Below are positions 49,499-59,220 of a stretch of DNA of 64,000 nucleotides, one piece after another. This DNA comes from Dyella halodurans (GTDB lineage Bacteria > Pseudomonadota > Gammaproteobacteria > Xanthomonadales > Rhodanobacteraceae). The stretch is from contig NZ_JAPDPF010000006.1 in the NCBI RefSeq assembly GCF_026283925.1, positions 124,001 to 188,000 of the forward strand. The letters are read 5' to 3'. The stretch's first letter is position 1. Each line of letters opens with the position of its first letter. The position numbers were made by a program, and so were the translations under genes. A model generated the notes under the pieces. The model ran no database searches. It saw only the letters and a list, made by a program, of their open reading frames with translations, and was not told the DNA's origin.

Positions 49499-49666
49499 AT
49501 GGCTAATAGCAAACAAGACAAGATCCGCCTGATCTCCTCGGCCGGCACCGGCCACTTCTACACCACGCAGAAGAACAAGAAGAACACGCCGGAAAAGTTC
49601 GAGTTCAAGAAGTACGATCCGGTCGTCCGCAAGCATGTGATCTACAAGGAAGGCAAGATCAAGTGA
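49499..49666 (+). CDS. rpmG: Large ribosomal subunit protein bL33
   Basis: This 55-residue protein ([20 protein letters not shown], ..., [19 protein letters not shown]) is bL33 in its cysteine-free (C-) form. It is the second gene of the rpmBG operon, with a GAGGA ribosome site 8 nt upstream. A half family B repeat and an intrinsic terminator follow. Confidence 0.96.
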   Translation: MANSKQDKIRLISSAGTGHFYTTQKNKKNTPEKFEFKKYDPVVRKHVIYKEGKIK

Positions 49667-49705
49667 GTAACGGTCCACGCGCCTAGCGCGTGGCTTATAC
49701 CGTTG

Positions 49706-49733
49706 CCCACCCCTGCGAAAGCAGGGGTCCAGC
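49706..49733. repeat. Half copy of a family B repeat
   Basis: CCACCCCTGCGAAAGCAGGG GTCCAGC resembles one arm of the family B element (CATCCCAGCGAAAGCTGGGATCCAG) with base changes preserving the hairpin. Confidence 0.5.
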
Positions 49734-49741
49734 TCCTTCAC

Positions 49742-49768
49742 AAAAACCCGCCGCAAGGCGGGTTTTTT
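49742..49768 (+). terminator. Intrinsic terminator after rpmG
   Basis: AAAACCCGCC-GCAA-GGCGGG followed by six T's, located 76 bases after the rpmG stop. Strong GC stem plus U-tract on the plus strand. Confidence 0.9.
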
Positions 49769-49795
49769 GTTGCTCAATCCCACCGTCTTTCTTCG

Positions 49796-49822
49796 CTCCT
49801 TCTCCCCTTTGGGGAGAAGGAG
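49796..49822. repeat. Family A palindrome between rpmG and the desaturase gene
   Basis: CTCCTTCTCCCC-TTT-GGGGAGAAGGAG, with perfect 12-bp arms, placed between two opposed terminators. Confidence 0.75.
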
Positions 49823-49868
49823 TCCGCTCGGGGTTGGCCCGTCGAGTCTTGGCCACAACGCAGCAGCC

Positions 49869-49897
49869 AAAAAAAGCCCGCCTTGCGGCGGGCTTTT
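49869..49897 (-). terminator. Intrinsic terminator of the desaturase gene
   Basis: On the minus strand AAAAGCCCGCC-GCAA-GGCGGGC is followed by a run of seven T's, 24 bases after the desaturase stop codon. Confidence 0.88.
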
Positions 49898-49920
49898 CAT
49901 GACTTCGGCAGCAAGGCCAA

Positions 49921-51114
49921 TCAGGCGTTGGCGACCGAATAGCTCTTCAGGCGAGAAGCGAACTCCTGCAGCGAGCGGATGCCGCTCTGCTCCGCTTCGG
50001 CGATCCACTGTTGGAGACCCTTCAGTGCCTGGTCGGCACCGCGCTGCTCCATCAGGGCGGCGAGGCGGGCGCGGAAATCGCACACCGTGCTCAGGGTCGG
50101 GCGCTTGGCCAGCACGGCCTGCATGCGGTCGCGGCCTTCGCTGTCCAGCCAGCGGCCACCGTCGGCCAGGGCGCGACGCATGCGACGCGGCACCGACTTG
50201 ATGTTCTCGCCCGCGTGCTGCGCTTCGTCGCGCATGGTCGGGATGATCACGTTGCGGTAGTAGTCGGTCATCGCCTGGAAGCGATGGGTGAGCACGCCCT
50301 TCAGCGTCTCGGCATCCGGCAGGTGCACGTTCGGGCGGACGTCCAGCGACGGCGCCACGCGCAGCACCTTGGCCAGGCCCACTGCGCGCAGGACGCAGAT
50401 GGCGGCCCAACCGATGTCGAATTCCCACTTGCGCAGGGCGAACTTCGCCGAGCTCGGGAAGGCGTGGTGGTTGTTGTGCAGCTCTTCGCCGCCGATCCAG
50501 AAACCCCAAGGGATCAGGTTGGTCGCGGTGTCGGCGCTTTCGAAGTTGCGGTAACCCCACCAGTGGCCGATGCCGTTGACGAAACCGGCGGCCCAGAACG
50601 GGATCCACATCATCTGCACGGCCCACAGTGCGGCGCCGATCACGCCGAACAGGGCGAAGCTGATCACCAGCATCAGGGCCGGGCCCCAATACGGATGGGC
50701 GCCATAGACGTTGCGCTCGAGCCAGTCGTCCGGCGTGCCGCGACCGTACTTCTCGAGGTCTTCCTTCACTTCGCTGGCGTCGCGGTACAGCGAGACGCCG
50801 TCCCAGAACACCTTCTTGATGCCGTAGATCTGCGGGCTATGCGGATCTTCCTCGGTCTCGACCTTGGCGTGGTGCTTGCGATGCACGGCCACCCACTCCT
50901 TGGTGACCATGCCCGTGGTGAGCCAGCCCCAGAAGCGGAAGAAATGCGATACCACCGGGTGCAGGTCCACACCGCGGTGCGTCTGGCAGCGGTGCAGGTA
51001 CAGCGTCACCGTGAAGATGGTGAGCTGGGTCATGACCAGCATGTAGATCAACATGCTGAGCCAACCGGCATGCGTGATGCCGTTGGACAAGAAATTGAGG
51101 ACTGCGTCGAGCAT
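49921..51114 (-). CDS. Acyl-CoA/acyl-lipid delta-9-type fatty acid desaturase
   Basis: The 397-residue membrane protein carries the three histidine boxes of the di-iron desaturases: HRCQTHR, HRKHHAKVETEEDPHS and ELHNNHHAFPSS, with membrane segments between them (GWLSMLIYMLVMTQLTIFT; ALMLVISFALFGVIGAAL). It introduces a cis double bond in acyl chains and adjusts membrane fluidity. The ATG at 51114 is preferred; a GTG three codons earlier (51123) is possible. The C-terminal 150 residues form a cytosolic helical tail longer than in eukaryotic enzymes. A terminator follows. Confidence 0.92.
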   Translation of the reverse strand: MLDAVLNFLSNGITHAGWLSMLIYMLVMTQLTIFTVTLYLHRCQTHRGVDLHPVVSHFFRFWGWLTTGMVTKEWVAVHRKHHAKVETEEDPHSPQIYGIKKVFWDGVSLYRDASEVKEDLEKYGRGTPDDWLERNVYGAHPYWGPALMLVISFALFGVIGAALWAVQMMWIPFWAAGFVNGIGHWWGYRNFESADTATNLIPWGFWIGGEELHNNHHAFPSSAKFALRKWEFDIGWAAICVLRAVGLAKVLRVAPSLDVRPNVHLPDAETLKGVLTHRFQAMTDYYRNVIIPTMRDEAQHAGENIKSVPRRMRRALADGGRWLDSEGRDRMQAVLAKRPTLSTVCDFRARLAALMEQRGADQALKGLQQWIAEAEQSGIRSLQEFASRLKSYSVANA

Positions 51115-51289
51115 GGGAAACACCCAGGTATATGAAATATCAGTCTATGCGAGAGGTTTCCGTACCCGCCAGCATGGACAGCGCAAAATATTGTCGCACC
51201 TCTTTCGTGCGACAAAGTTAATGTGCTGTGCCACGCATTAGGGCCCTCACCCAGTTGTCTATATGTGGGGGTCCCGTGACAATCATGCA

Positions 51290-52045
51290 ATGACCGCGCC
51301 TACCGCCGTACTGCAACTGGATCACATAACCCGCCACCGCGCCGGGCGACCTGCCGTCACCGATCTCAGCCTGCAGCTGGATTCGGGACAGGTGCTGGGT
51401 TTGCTGGGGGTCAACGGGGCGGGAAAGTCGACCACGTTGGCGATGGTGGCCGGGGCCTTGGTGCCCGATAAAGGCAGCATCCAGCTGAACGGCAAGGACT
51501 TTGTCGAGCATCCCGAACTGGCTCGCCGCGCCATCGGCTGGCTGCCGGAACGTGCCCCAATGTGGCCAGAACTGACCGTCAGCGAACATCTTGACGCCCA
51601 CGGGCGCCTGCGCGGCCTGCACGGTGCGGCCCTGGCGCAGGCCTCCCGGAAGATCATCGAGCGCCTCGAGCTGGGCTCGCTGGCCCGGCGACTGGCCGGC
51701 GTCCTGTCGCAGGGGCAACGGCAACGGCTGGGACTGGCCTGCGCGCTGCTGCACGAGCCGTCCCTGCTGGTGCTGGACGAACCGGCCAACGCGCTCGACC
51801 CGGTGCAGGTGGCGGCATTGCGCGGCGTGATCCGCGAACAGGCTGCGGCCGGCACCGCCATCATTCTTTCCACGCATCTGCTGGCCGAAGTGACGGCCGC
51901 CTGCGATCGCGTGGCCATCCTGCATGAAGGCCAGTTGCGCTACGACGGCCCGATCAAAGACGACGACCACCGCATGCTGGAACAGACCTTCTTCGATATC
52001 GCCATGCGCGGCGACGAGAACAGCGACCGGATGCAAGCCGCATGA
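51290..52045 (+). CDS. ABC transporter ATP-binding protein (Gld-like system)
   Basis: The 251-residue ATPase has Walker A LLGVNGAGKSTT, signature VLSQGQRQRLGLAC and Walker B SLLVLDEPAN. It is followed by overlapping genes for a permease (4 bases), a GldG-like protein and a small anchored protein, the layout of GldA-GldF-GldG transporters first known from gliding bacteria. In Xanthomonadales such sets are present in non-gliding species as well. The ATG at 51290 is followed by the coding frame MTAPTAVLQLDH; a longer frame starts at 51263. Confidence 0.92.
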   Translation: MTAPTAVLQLDHITRHRAGRPAVTDLSLQLDSGQVLGLLGVNGAGKSTTLAMVAGALVPDKGSIQLNGKDFVEHPELARRAIGWLPERAPMWPELTVSEHLDAHGRLRGLHGAALAQASRKIIERLELGSLARRLAGVLSQGQRQRLGLACALLHEPSLLVLDEPANALDPVQVAALRGVIREQAAAGTAIILSTHLLAEVTAACDRVAILHEGQLRYDGPIKDDDHRMLEQTFFDIAMRGDENSDRMQAA

Positions 52046-52842
52046 GCCTGCCTTTGATGGGCGTGTTCGCGGTCACGCGGCTGGAACTGCGCCGCCTGTT
52101 CGTGCGACCGCTGGCCTGGGTGCTCGCTGCCCTGACCCTGGCCCTGCTGGCCTGGCGCTTCGTGTTGCTGCTGGGCGGCTTCCTGGCCAGCCAGATCAAG
52201 CTGGCCGCGCTACCCGGCGGTCCCGGCTATACCGACCTGGTCGGCATACCTATGTTGAGCAGCATCCTCACCGGCGGCATCCTGCCATTCGGCGTGGCCG
52301 AGCTGGCGCTGGTGATCGTGCCGCTGCTGGCCATGTCGACCCTCGCCGGCGAGCGCAGCAACGGCACCTTGCCGCTGTGGTTCGCTGCCGGCCTGCCCGC
52401 CTCGCATATCGTGCTGGGCAAGTACTTCGCGCTGATGCTGTGGCTGCTGATGTGGCTGGCGCTGGCGCTGCTGATGCCCTTGAGTCTCGCGCATGGCGTC
52501 ACCCTGGACTGGGGCAAGCTGGCGTCCGCATCGCTGGGCCTGCTGCTGATGCTGGCCACGCTCGCCGCCATCGGCGTGGCCTGCTCGGCCTTCACCACGC
52601 TTCCCGCCATGGCCGCCGCCACGAGCCTCACGCTCGGACTGGCCCTGGCCGGCGTGAACCTCGGTGCGCAGATGGCCGGCGTCGGCAACGGCTTTTTCAA
52701 TTGGCTGTCGATGAGCGATCACCTGGAGTCGCTGTTGCGTGGACTGGTGTCCAGCGCCGACGTCTTGTGGTTCGTGCTGGTCATCGCGGTCGCGCTGGCG
52801 CTCGCCACGCAACGCCTGGCCTCCGAGCGGGAGCGCGGCTGA
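52042..52842 (+). CDS. ABC transporter permease (GldF-like)
   Basis: The 266-residue protein has six to seven hydrophobic segments (LAWVLAALTLALLAWRFVLL; LALVIVPLLAMSTLAGERSN; WLLMWLALALLMPLSLAHGV; LLLMLATLAAIGVACSAFT; SSADVLWFVLVIAVALALAT). The central LLAMSTLAGERSNGTLPLW matches the ABC-2 permease E-loop region that contacts the ATPase. It overlaps both neighbours by 4 and 1 bases. Substrate unknown. Confidence 0.88.
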   Translation: MSLPLMGVFAVTRLELRRLFVRPLAWVLAALTLALLAWRFVLLLGGFLASQIKLAALPGGPGYTDLVGIPMLSSILTGGILPFGVAELALVIVPLLAMSTLAGERSNGTLPLWFAAGLPASHIVLGKYFALMLWLLMWLALALLMPLSLAHGVTLDWGKLASASLGLLLMLATLAAIGVACSAFTTLPAMAAATSLTLGLALAGVNLGAQMAGVGNGFFNWLSMSDHLESLLRGLVSSADVLWFVLVIAVALALATQRLASERERG

Positions 52843-54197
52843 TGACGCGCCTGCTCCGACATCTGAACAGCTGGCTGTTCGCCGTGGCCCTGCTGCTGGG
52901 CGCCGGCGCGCTGGGTTATCTCACCTCGCGCTACGAGTTCGCCTCGGACTGGACCTACGGCGGCCGCGCCAGCCTGTCCAGCGAAACCCGCGCCGTCCTG
53001 GCGACGCTCAGTGGCCCGGTGGAAATCGTCAGCTACGCCAGCCCGCAAGGGGACCTGCGCAACACCGTCAGCCTTTTCGTGCAGCGCTACCAGCGCTTGA
53101 AGAAGGACCTGTCGCTGCGCTTCGTCGATCCGCAACAGGACCCGGCCGCGATGCGCGAGCTGGGCATCACTGTCGATGGCGCCCTGATCATTCATTACCA
53201 GGGTCGTGAGCAGCGGCTGGACGAATTGTCCGAACGCAGCATGACGAATGGACTGGAACGCCTGGCACGTGGTGGCGAGCGTGTCGTGGCCTTCGTGTCC
53301 GGCGACGGCGAGCGCCGCGCCGATGGCAAGGGCAATGCGGACCTCGGCACCTTCATGGCGCAGCTGGAAGGCCGCGGCATGCGCGCGGTGCCGCTGAACT
53401 TCTCGCAGGTGACCGCGGTGCCGCAGCACACCGACCTGGTGGTACTGGCGAGCCCGGAGCTGGCGTTGCCGGACGCCGCCGTCAAGGCGCTGACCGACTA
53501 CGTCAGCAATGGCGGTAACCTGCTGTGGCTGACCGAACCCACCAACGATGACCTGCACCTGCAGCCGCTGGCCGATGCGCTGAGCGTGCGCGTGCTGCCT
53601 GGCGTCATCGTCGATGGCCAGGGTGCGACGCTGGGGCTGAAAGATCCGCGCATGATCGCGCTGGGCAGCTACCCGGTGAACCCGATCACGCGCGGCCTCA
53701 TGCTGACCACCTTGTTCCCGCAGGTTTCCGCCCTGGCGGTGACGGCACGCAGCGACTGGACCGTGATGCCGTTCCTGCGCTCCAGCGCGCAAAGCTGGAC
53801 CGAGTTCAAGCCGATCGACAATGCGCAAAGCTCCACGGTCCAGTACGACGCCAGCCTCGGCGAGCTGAAGGGCCCGCTGGACTTTGCCTTCGCGATGACC
53901 CGGCTTTCGCCCAGCCCGGACAAGAAAGAGCAGCGCGTGGTGCTGATCGGCGACGGCGACTTCCTCTCCAACACCTTCCTCGGCAACGGTGGCAATCGTG
54001 CCTTGGGTGAACGCGTGTTCGACTGGGTGCTCGGCGACGATGCCCTGGTCAACCTGCCGCCGCGTGGCGCGCCGGACCGCGTGCTGCAGATCTCGCAGGC
54101 ACAGTTGAGCGGCGTGACCCTGGGCTTCCTGGTCCTGTTGCCGCTGCTGCTGCTCGGCATCGGCGGCTGGATCACCTGGCGCCGGCATCGCGCATGA
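52842..54197 (+). CDS. GldG-like periplasmic ABC auxiliary protein
   Basis: The 451-residue protein has an N-terminal membrane anchor (LLRHLNSWLFAVALLLGAGA), a large extracytoplasmic region with the ABC_transp_aux pattern (RAVLATLSGPVEIVSYASPQ ... GERVVAFVSGDGERR ... NADLGTFMAQLEGRG ... DLVVLASPELALPDAAVKAL), and a C-terminal transmembrane helix (LGFLVLLPLLLLGIGGWITW). This is the GldG/ABC-type auxiliary family. It is encoded with 1- and 4-base overlaps between permease and the small DUF4340-like gene. Confidence 0.87.
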   Translation: MTRLLRHLNSWLFAVALLLGAGALGYLTSRYEFASDWTYGGRASLSSETRAVLATLSGPVEIVSYASPQGDLRNTVSLFVQRYQRLKKDLSLRFVDPQQDPAAMRELGITVDGALIIHYQGREQRLDELSERSMTNGLERLARGGERVVAFVSGDGERRADGKGNADLGTFMAQLEGRGMRAVPLNFSQVTAVPQHTDLVVLASPELALPDAAVKALTDYVSNGGNLLWLTEPTNDDLHLQPLADALSVRVLPGVIVDGQGATLGLKDPRMIALGSYPVNPITRGLMLTTLFPQVSALAVTARSDWTVMPFLRSSAQSWTEFKPIDNAQSSTVQYDASLGELKGPLDFAFAMTRLSPSPDKKEQRVVLIGDGDFLSNTFLGNGGNRALGERVFDWVLGDDALVNLPPRGAPDRVLQISQAQLSGVTLGFLVLLPLLLLGIGGWITWRRHRA

Positions 54198-54685
54198 AGC
54201 GGGCCGTGCGCCAGTGCTTGTGGATGATCGGCGGCGCGGCGGCGCTGCTCGCGGCGGCTGGCTGGCAATGGCAGAGCGATCGCGCCAAAGATCCAGGCAC
54301 CTTGCTGGGTATCGCGCCCGCTGCCGTGTCGCAGGTGGAGCTGAGCCTGGGCCAGGGTCCTGCCGAGCATTACGCGCGACGTGATGGCCATTGGTGGCGC
54401 ACCGACGGCACGCCGGCGCGTGCCGATGACGGGCGTCTTGGCGAGATGGTCGATACGGCCGCGGCCGTCGTACTCAGCTGGCGCCCGGCCAGCGACTTCG
54501 TTCCCGCCAAGATTGGTTTGTCCCCGCCGCTGGCGGTATTGACCCTGGACGGTCAGCGGCTGGAATTCGGCGAAACCTCGGTTACCGGCCCGCAGCGCTA
54601 TGTGCGCGTGGGTGAGCGCGTGGCGCTGATTTCCGTGCGCTACATGCCCCGGCCCGTCACTCCCCACGCGACCAAGGCACCCTGA
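54194..54685 (+). CDS. DUF4340-like anchored protein of the Gld-type transporter
   Basis: The 163-residue protein has one N-terminal transmembrane helix (MKRAVRQCLWMIGGAAALLA) and a domain with the pattern VELSLGQGPAEHYARRDGHW then RADDGRLGEMVDTAAAVVLS. This resembles the DUF4340 repeat of proteins encoded next to gldG-like genes. It overlaps gldG by 4 bases and is the last gene of the operon. Its role is unknown; it presumably binds the GldG-like protein or substrate outside the membrane. Confidence 0.65.
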   Translation: MKRAVRQCLWMIGGAAALLAAAGWQWQSDRAKDPGTLLGIAPAAVSQVELSLGQGPAEHYARRDGHWWRTDGTPARADDGRLGEMVDTAAAVVLSWRPASDFVPAKIGLSPPLAVLTLDGQRLEFGETSVTGPQRYVRVGERVALISVRYMPRPVTPHATKAP

Positions 54686-54745
54686 GCACCTTGCACCGCG
54701 AACGGGTCTCCCCATATCAGGTGGACTTCTTGCAGGAGCAATGAC

Positions 54746-56155
<1,410 letters not shown>

Positions 56156-56191
56156 GCGCGCTCCTACACATGACACGCCTCGAGTAACCAC

Positions 56192-57019
56192 GTGCCTGAA
56201 TTGCCCGAAGTAGAAACCACCCGCCGAGGCATCGAGCCGCACGTCGTCGGGCGACGCGTGACCGGAGTCACCCTGCGTCGCCCCGATCTGCGCTGGCCCA
56301 TTCCAGCGCAGATCAGCGAGCTGCTGCCGGGCCAGCGCATCGAATCCGTCGAACGGCGCGCGAAATACCTGCTGTTGCACACGCAGGCCGGCAGTGTGCT
56401 AGTGCATCTGGGCATGACCGGCGTACTGCGCGTGCTGCCTCCCGACGCGCTGGTCGGCAAGCATGATCATGTCGATATCGCGCTGGAACCCACCGCCACC
56501 GAAGGACCACGCATTCTGCGCTTCACCGACGCCCGTCGCTTCGGTTGCGTGCTGTGGCAAGCACCCGGCGAAACGCACGAGCTGCTCGCCTCGCTCGGCC
56601 CCGAACCACTGACCGACGATTTCGACGGCGACCTCCTGTGGCAGCTGTCACGCGGGCGCAAGGCCGCGGTGAAATTGTTTCTGATGGATAACGCCATCGT
56701 GGTGGGCGTAGGCAACATCTACGCCAGCGAGGCCTTGTTTGCGGCAGGCATTGATCCGCGCAAGCCAGCAGGCAGCGTGTCGCGCGCGCGTTACGCGCGG
56801 CTGGCGGCGGAGGTGAAACGCATCCTCGCCTGGGCGATCGAGCGCGGCGGCACGACCTTGCGCGACTTCATCAATCCGGATGGTGCGCCGGGTTATTTCT
56901 TCCGCGAGTTGCAGGTTTATGGGCGGGAGGGTGAGCCGTGTCGGGTGTGTGGCACGGCGATTCGGCAGGTGGTGCTGGGGCAGCGCTCGACGTTTTGGTG
57001 TCCGCGCTGTCAGCGCTAG
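56192..57019 (+). CDS. mutM: Formamidopyrimidine-DNA glycosylase (Fpg)
   Basis: The 275-residue protein begins with the required Pro-Glu after the start ([14 protein letters not shown]), where Pro2 is the nucleophile and Glu3 is catalytic. It has the H2TH domain signature LKLF-like block [19 protein letters not shown] and a C-terminal zinc finger ([20 protein letters not shown] then CPRCQ). It excises 8-oxoguanine and ring-opened purines. The start is a GTG. It is co-oriented with gnd but not clearly co-transcribed. Confidence 0.96.
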   Translation: MPELPEVETTRRGIEPHVVGRRVTGVTLRRPDLRWPIPAQISELLPGQRIESVERRAKYLLLHTQAGSVLVHLGMTGVLRVLPPDALVGKHDHVDIALEPTATEGPRILRFTDARRFGCVLWQAPGETHELLASLGPEPLTDDFDGDLLWQLSRGRKAAVKLFLMDNAIVVGVGNIYASEALFAAGIDPRKPAGSVSRARYARLAAEVKRILAWAIERGGTTLRDFINPDGAPGYFFRELQVYGREGEPCRVCGTAIRQVVLGQRSTFWCPRCQR

Positions 57020-57068
57020 CTCTAGTTCGCCCTATTGAGCGCGAAGCATTCGAAAGCGCGAGCTCTCA

Positions 57069-57119
57069 CTCCTTCTCCCCATCGGGGAGAAGGTTGGGAT
57101 GAGGGGCGGGTGCTCGCGA
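57069..57119 (-). repeat. Family A interspersed repeat
   Basis: CTCCTTCTCCCC-ATC-GGGGAGAAGG followed by TTGGGATGAGGGGCGGGTGC and TCGCGA. It is the reverse complement orientation of 57426-57475. Confidence 0.85.
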
Positions 57120-57425
57120 TGACGCAATGACCGAACGATTACGCCAGCTCGCCGCCTACGCAGCGGGCGTTTCGACTGTCTGCCGGTAGCCGAGTCACTT
57201 TTCTTTTGCTGGCCCAAAAGAAAAGTAACCCAAAGTAGTGGCCTGAAGAACTCATAGCATTGCGTTGGATGCGAGCCTGACGGGTGTGGCCAGCCAGATA
57301 GCTTGCGGCCCACGGCCGCTGCATAGCGGCTACACCGCAACGCGCCGAGGCGGAGAGGGCTTAAGGCGTGGGCTTGCCGTCATGCCCTTACCAAGCTGGA
57401 GACATGGCTCGGTTGTAGTTCTGTC

Positions 57426-57475
57426 GCGAGCACCCGCCCCTCATCCCGGCCTTCTCCCCGGAGGGGAGAAGGAGT
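57426..57475 (+). repeat. Family A interspersed repeat, reference copy
   Basis: GCGAGCACCCGCCCCTCATC, then CCGGCCTTCTCCCCGGAGGG and GAGAAGGAGT. This copy gives the best consensus for the family found also inside lhr and near 44055 and 49796. Confidence 0.85.
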
Positions 57476-57489
57476 CAGGGGCTGCGCGT

Positions 57490-58254
57490 TCAGTCCGGCC
57501 AGCGGAATTCTACGTAGGTGTTGTTGAAATCCGGATGTTCCATGCCACCGCCAAGCTGCGCGACCAGGTCGCCGACCAGGCCTTCGGCTTCGAGTTTCTG
57601 GCCGTCGGCGAAGTGCGCACCCAGCGCTTCCAGTTCCACCAGGCGTTCGCACAGCAGGCCGGCGCGATCGCTGTCGGCTTCCGGCACGTTGCGCACGCTG
57701 ATGTCCGGGCGTCCAAACTTGCGCATGCCGCGGGTATGCACCCAGTAGCGTCCGGGCTGTTCTTCGGCGTCGCGCAGGATCAGCAGGTGGTTGCGGATCG
57801 GCGCGCCATCGCGCACCAGGAATTGCCGGCGCCAGCCATCGGCGTCCCAGAGGCTCAGGGTTTGCGGATCAAGGATGGCCTTGCCGCCGACGTCCAGCAG
57901 CGCCGCCAGCACACCCAGCGTATCGCGCAGGTAGCCGGTGTCCGGGCTGTCGGGGAGACGGCCGCGCACGACCAGCACCTCGGGTGAATCCAGGGCCAGC
58001 TTGTACGCTTCCGGTGCATCGTCCTTGAACATCCGGCCCATGCCGCCCTTCAGCGGATAGCCCTCCCACTGGCGCAGCGCGTTGTGGTGATGGCTGGTCA
58101 GTTCCATGCCCTCGGGCAAGCCTTCGCTGCCGTAGTCCAGGGTCGGCGCGCGCACGGGCTCGAACTTGCCGAATACGTAGAACTGCAGCAGGGCCTCCTC
58201 ACTGCTCGGCTGCCAATGCGGGCGTTGCCAGGCGGGGATGGTGATCTTGGGCAT
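57490..58254 (-). CDS. Conserved-type hypothetical protein
   Basis: The 254-residue product starts MPKITIPAWQRPHWQPSSEE and has a good AAGGAAC ribosome site. The central part (LALDSPEVLVVRGRLPDSPD ... LGVLAALLDVGGKAILDPQT ... DGAPIRNHLLILRDAEEQPG ... VHTRGMRKFGRPDISVRNVP) looks like a compact alpha/beta cytosolic protein. No signal, membrane segment or catalytic motif is recognised. It lies between repeats and tdk, with tdk 29 bases upstream on the same strand, so the two may be co-transcribed. Function unknown. Confidence 0.75.
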   Translation of the reverse strand: MPKITIPAWQRPHWQPSSEEALLQFYVFGKFEPVRAPTLDYGSEGLPEGMELTSHHHNALRQWEGYPLKGGMGRMFKDDAPEAYKLALDSPEVLVVRGRLPDSPDTGYLRDTLGVLAALLDVGGKAILDPQTLSLWDADGWRRQFLVRDGAPIRNHLLILRDAEEQPGRYWVHTRGMRKFGRPDISVRNVPEADSDRAGLLCERLVELEALGAHFADGQKLEAEGLVGDLVAQLGGGMEHPDFNNTYVEFRWPD

Positions 58255-58283
58255 ACCTGTTCCTTTGAGTGGTCGCGTTGGGC

Positions 58284-58916
58284 TCAGTGCCCTTCGCCCA
58301 GCGGTAGCATGGGCTGCTGCAGTTCGATCCGACCGTGTCCTTCGGTGATGTTCTTGAACTCGGCGCGGCTCACCGAGACATAGCGGTCGTTGCCGCCGAT
58401 CTCAACCTGCGGACCCTCGGTCACGGCGCGGCCCTGTTCATCGACGCGCACCACCATGGTGGCCTTGCGGCCGGTGTGGCAAATGGTCTTGATCTCTTCG
58501 AGCTTGTCGGCCCAGGCCAACAGGTAGCGACTGCCCTCGAACAGCTCGCCCCGAAAGTCGGTGCGCAGGCCGAAGGCCAGCACCGGTATGTCCAAACGAT
58601 CGACCACGTCACTGAGCTGCCAGACCTGGGCCTTGCTGAGGAACTGCGCCTCGTCGACGAACACGCAGTGCAGCGGCCCACGCGCAGCGATATCGGCCTG
58701 CACCACGGCGAGCAGATCTTCGTTGGCGCCGAAGCGGCGCGCGTTTGCCTTCAGGCCGATGCGCGACGCGACCACGCCATCGCCGAAGCGATTGTCGAAG
58801 GCGGGCGTGAGGATGAGCGTGCGCATGCCGCGCTCGTGATAGTTGTAGGCGCTCTGCAGCAATGTCGTGGTCTTGCCAGCGTTCATTGCCGAGTAATAGA
58901 AATAGAGCTTTGCCAT
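58284..58916 (-). CDS. tdk: Thymidine kinase (TK1 type) with a degenerate zinc site
   Basis: The 210-residue enzyme has the P-loop [13 protein letters not shown], the catalytic and Mg block [14 protein letters not shown] and the lasso [10 protein letters not shown]. It phosphorylates thymidine or deoxyuridine for salvage. TK1-type enzymes have a structural zinc held by four Cys/His; here the first pair reads ICHTGRK (only one Cys) and the second Cys of VSVSR is Ser, so the zinc finger is probably absent. A AGGAACG ribosome site precedes the ATG. Confidence 0.92.
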   Translation of the reverse strand: MAKLYFYYSAMNAGKTTTLLQSAYNYHERGMRTLILTPAFDNRFGDGVVASRIGLKANARRFGANEDLLAVVQADIAARGPLHCVFVDEAQFLSKAQVWQLSDVVDRLDIPVLAFGLRTDFRGELFEGSRYLLAWADKLEEIKTICHTGRKATMVVRVDEQGRAVTEGPQVEIGGNDRYVSVSRAEFKNITEGHGRIELQQPMLPLGEGH

Positions 58917-59220
58917 GGTCGTTCCTGTCGCGGGGCGCTGATGTTACCCGGTTGAGGTCCGTCTCACTCCCTATCCCAGGGCCGGCCCTTTCGAGCGATT
59001 TGGCCAACCCTTGACGAGCCTCAGCAAGGTAACCGAAAGCCGAGCCTGCGGGAGCCGACCGCCCGACGCCCTGCCGGCAGACCGTGCATGGCCGCTCCGG
59101 GCCTTAGCACACCCGCAGGCGCCATGGAATCCGTAGCCAAGTGGCCTCTGCGCCGGCGCGACCGAACGATCCGGGCCGCCTCTGCTACCATCGTGCGCCG
59201 CTCCACATACCGCGCTGACC
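58917..59220. promoter_or_regulatory. Divergent promoter region tdk / rep
   Basis: These 304 bases lie between the divergent tdk and rep genes. No gene, RNA structure or known operator is recognised. It must contain both promoters, which I cannot place reliably in this GC-rich stretch. Confidence 0.45.

Larger units (their letters stand above)
57020..57489. other. 470-base repeat-filled gap
   Basis: No real gene is present. Two family A elements in opposite orientation bracket most of the gap (57069-57119 and 57426-57475). Between them is a stretch with the palindrome CTTTTCTTTTGCTGGCCCAA then AAGAAAAG (57198-57226) and GC-rich filler. A minus-strand frame of 102 codons at 57032-57340 is made of these repeats and is not a gene. 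Confidence 0.7.

Noticed and set aside
57032-57340. Minus-strand frame of 102 codons downstream of mutM
   Set aside because: Built from interspersed repeat DNA; composition and motifs are those of the repeats.
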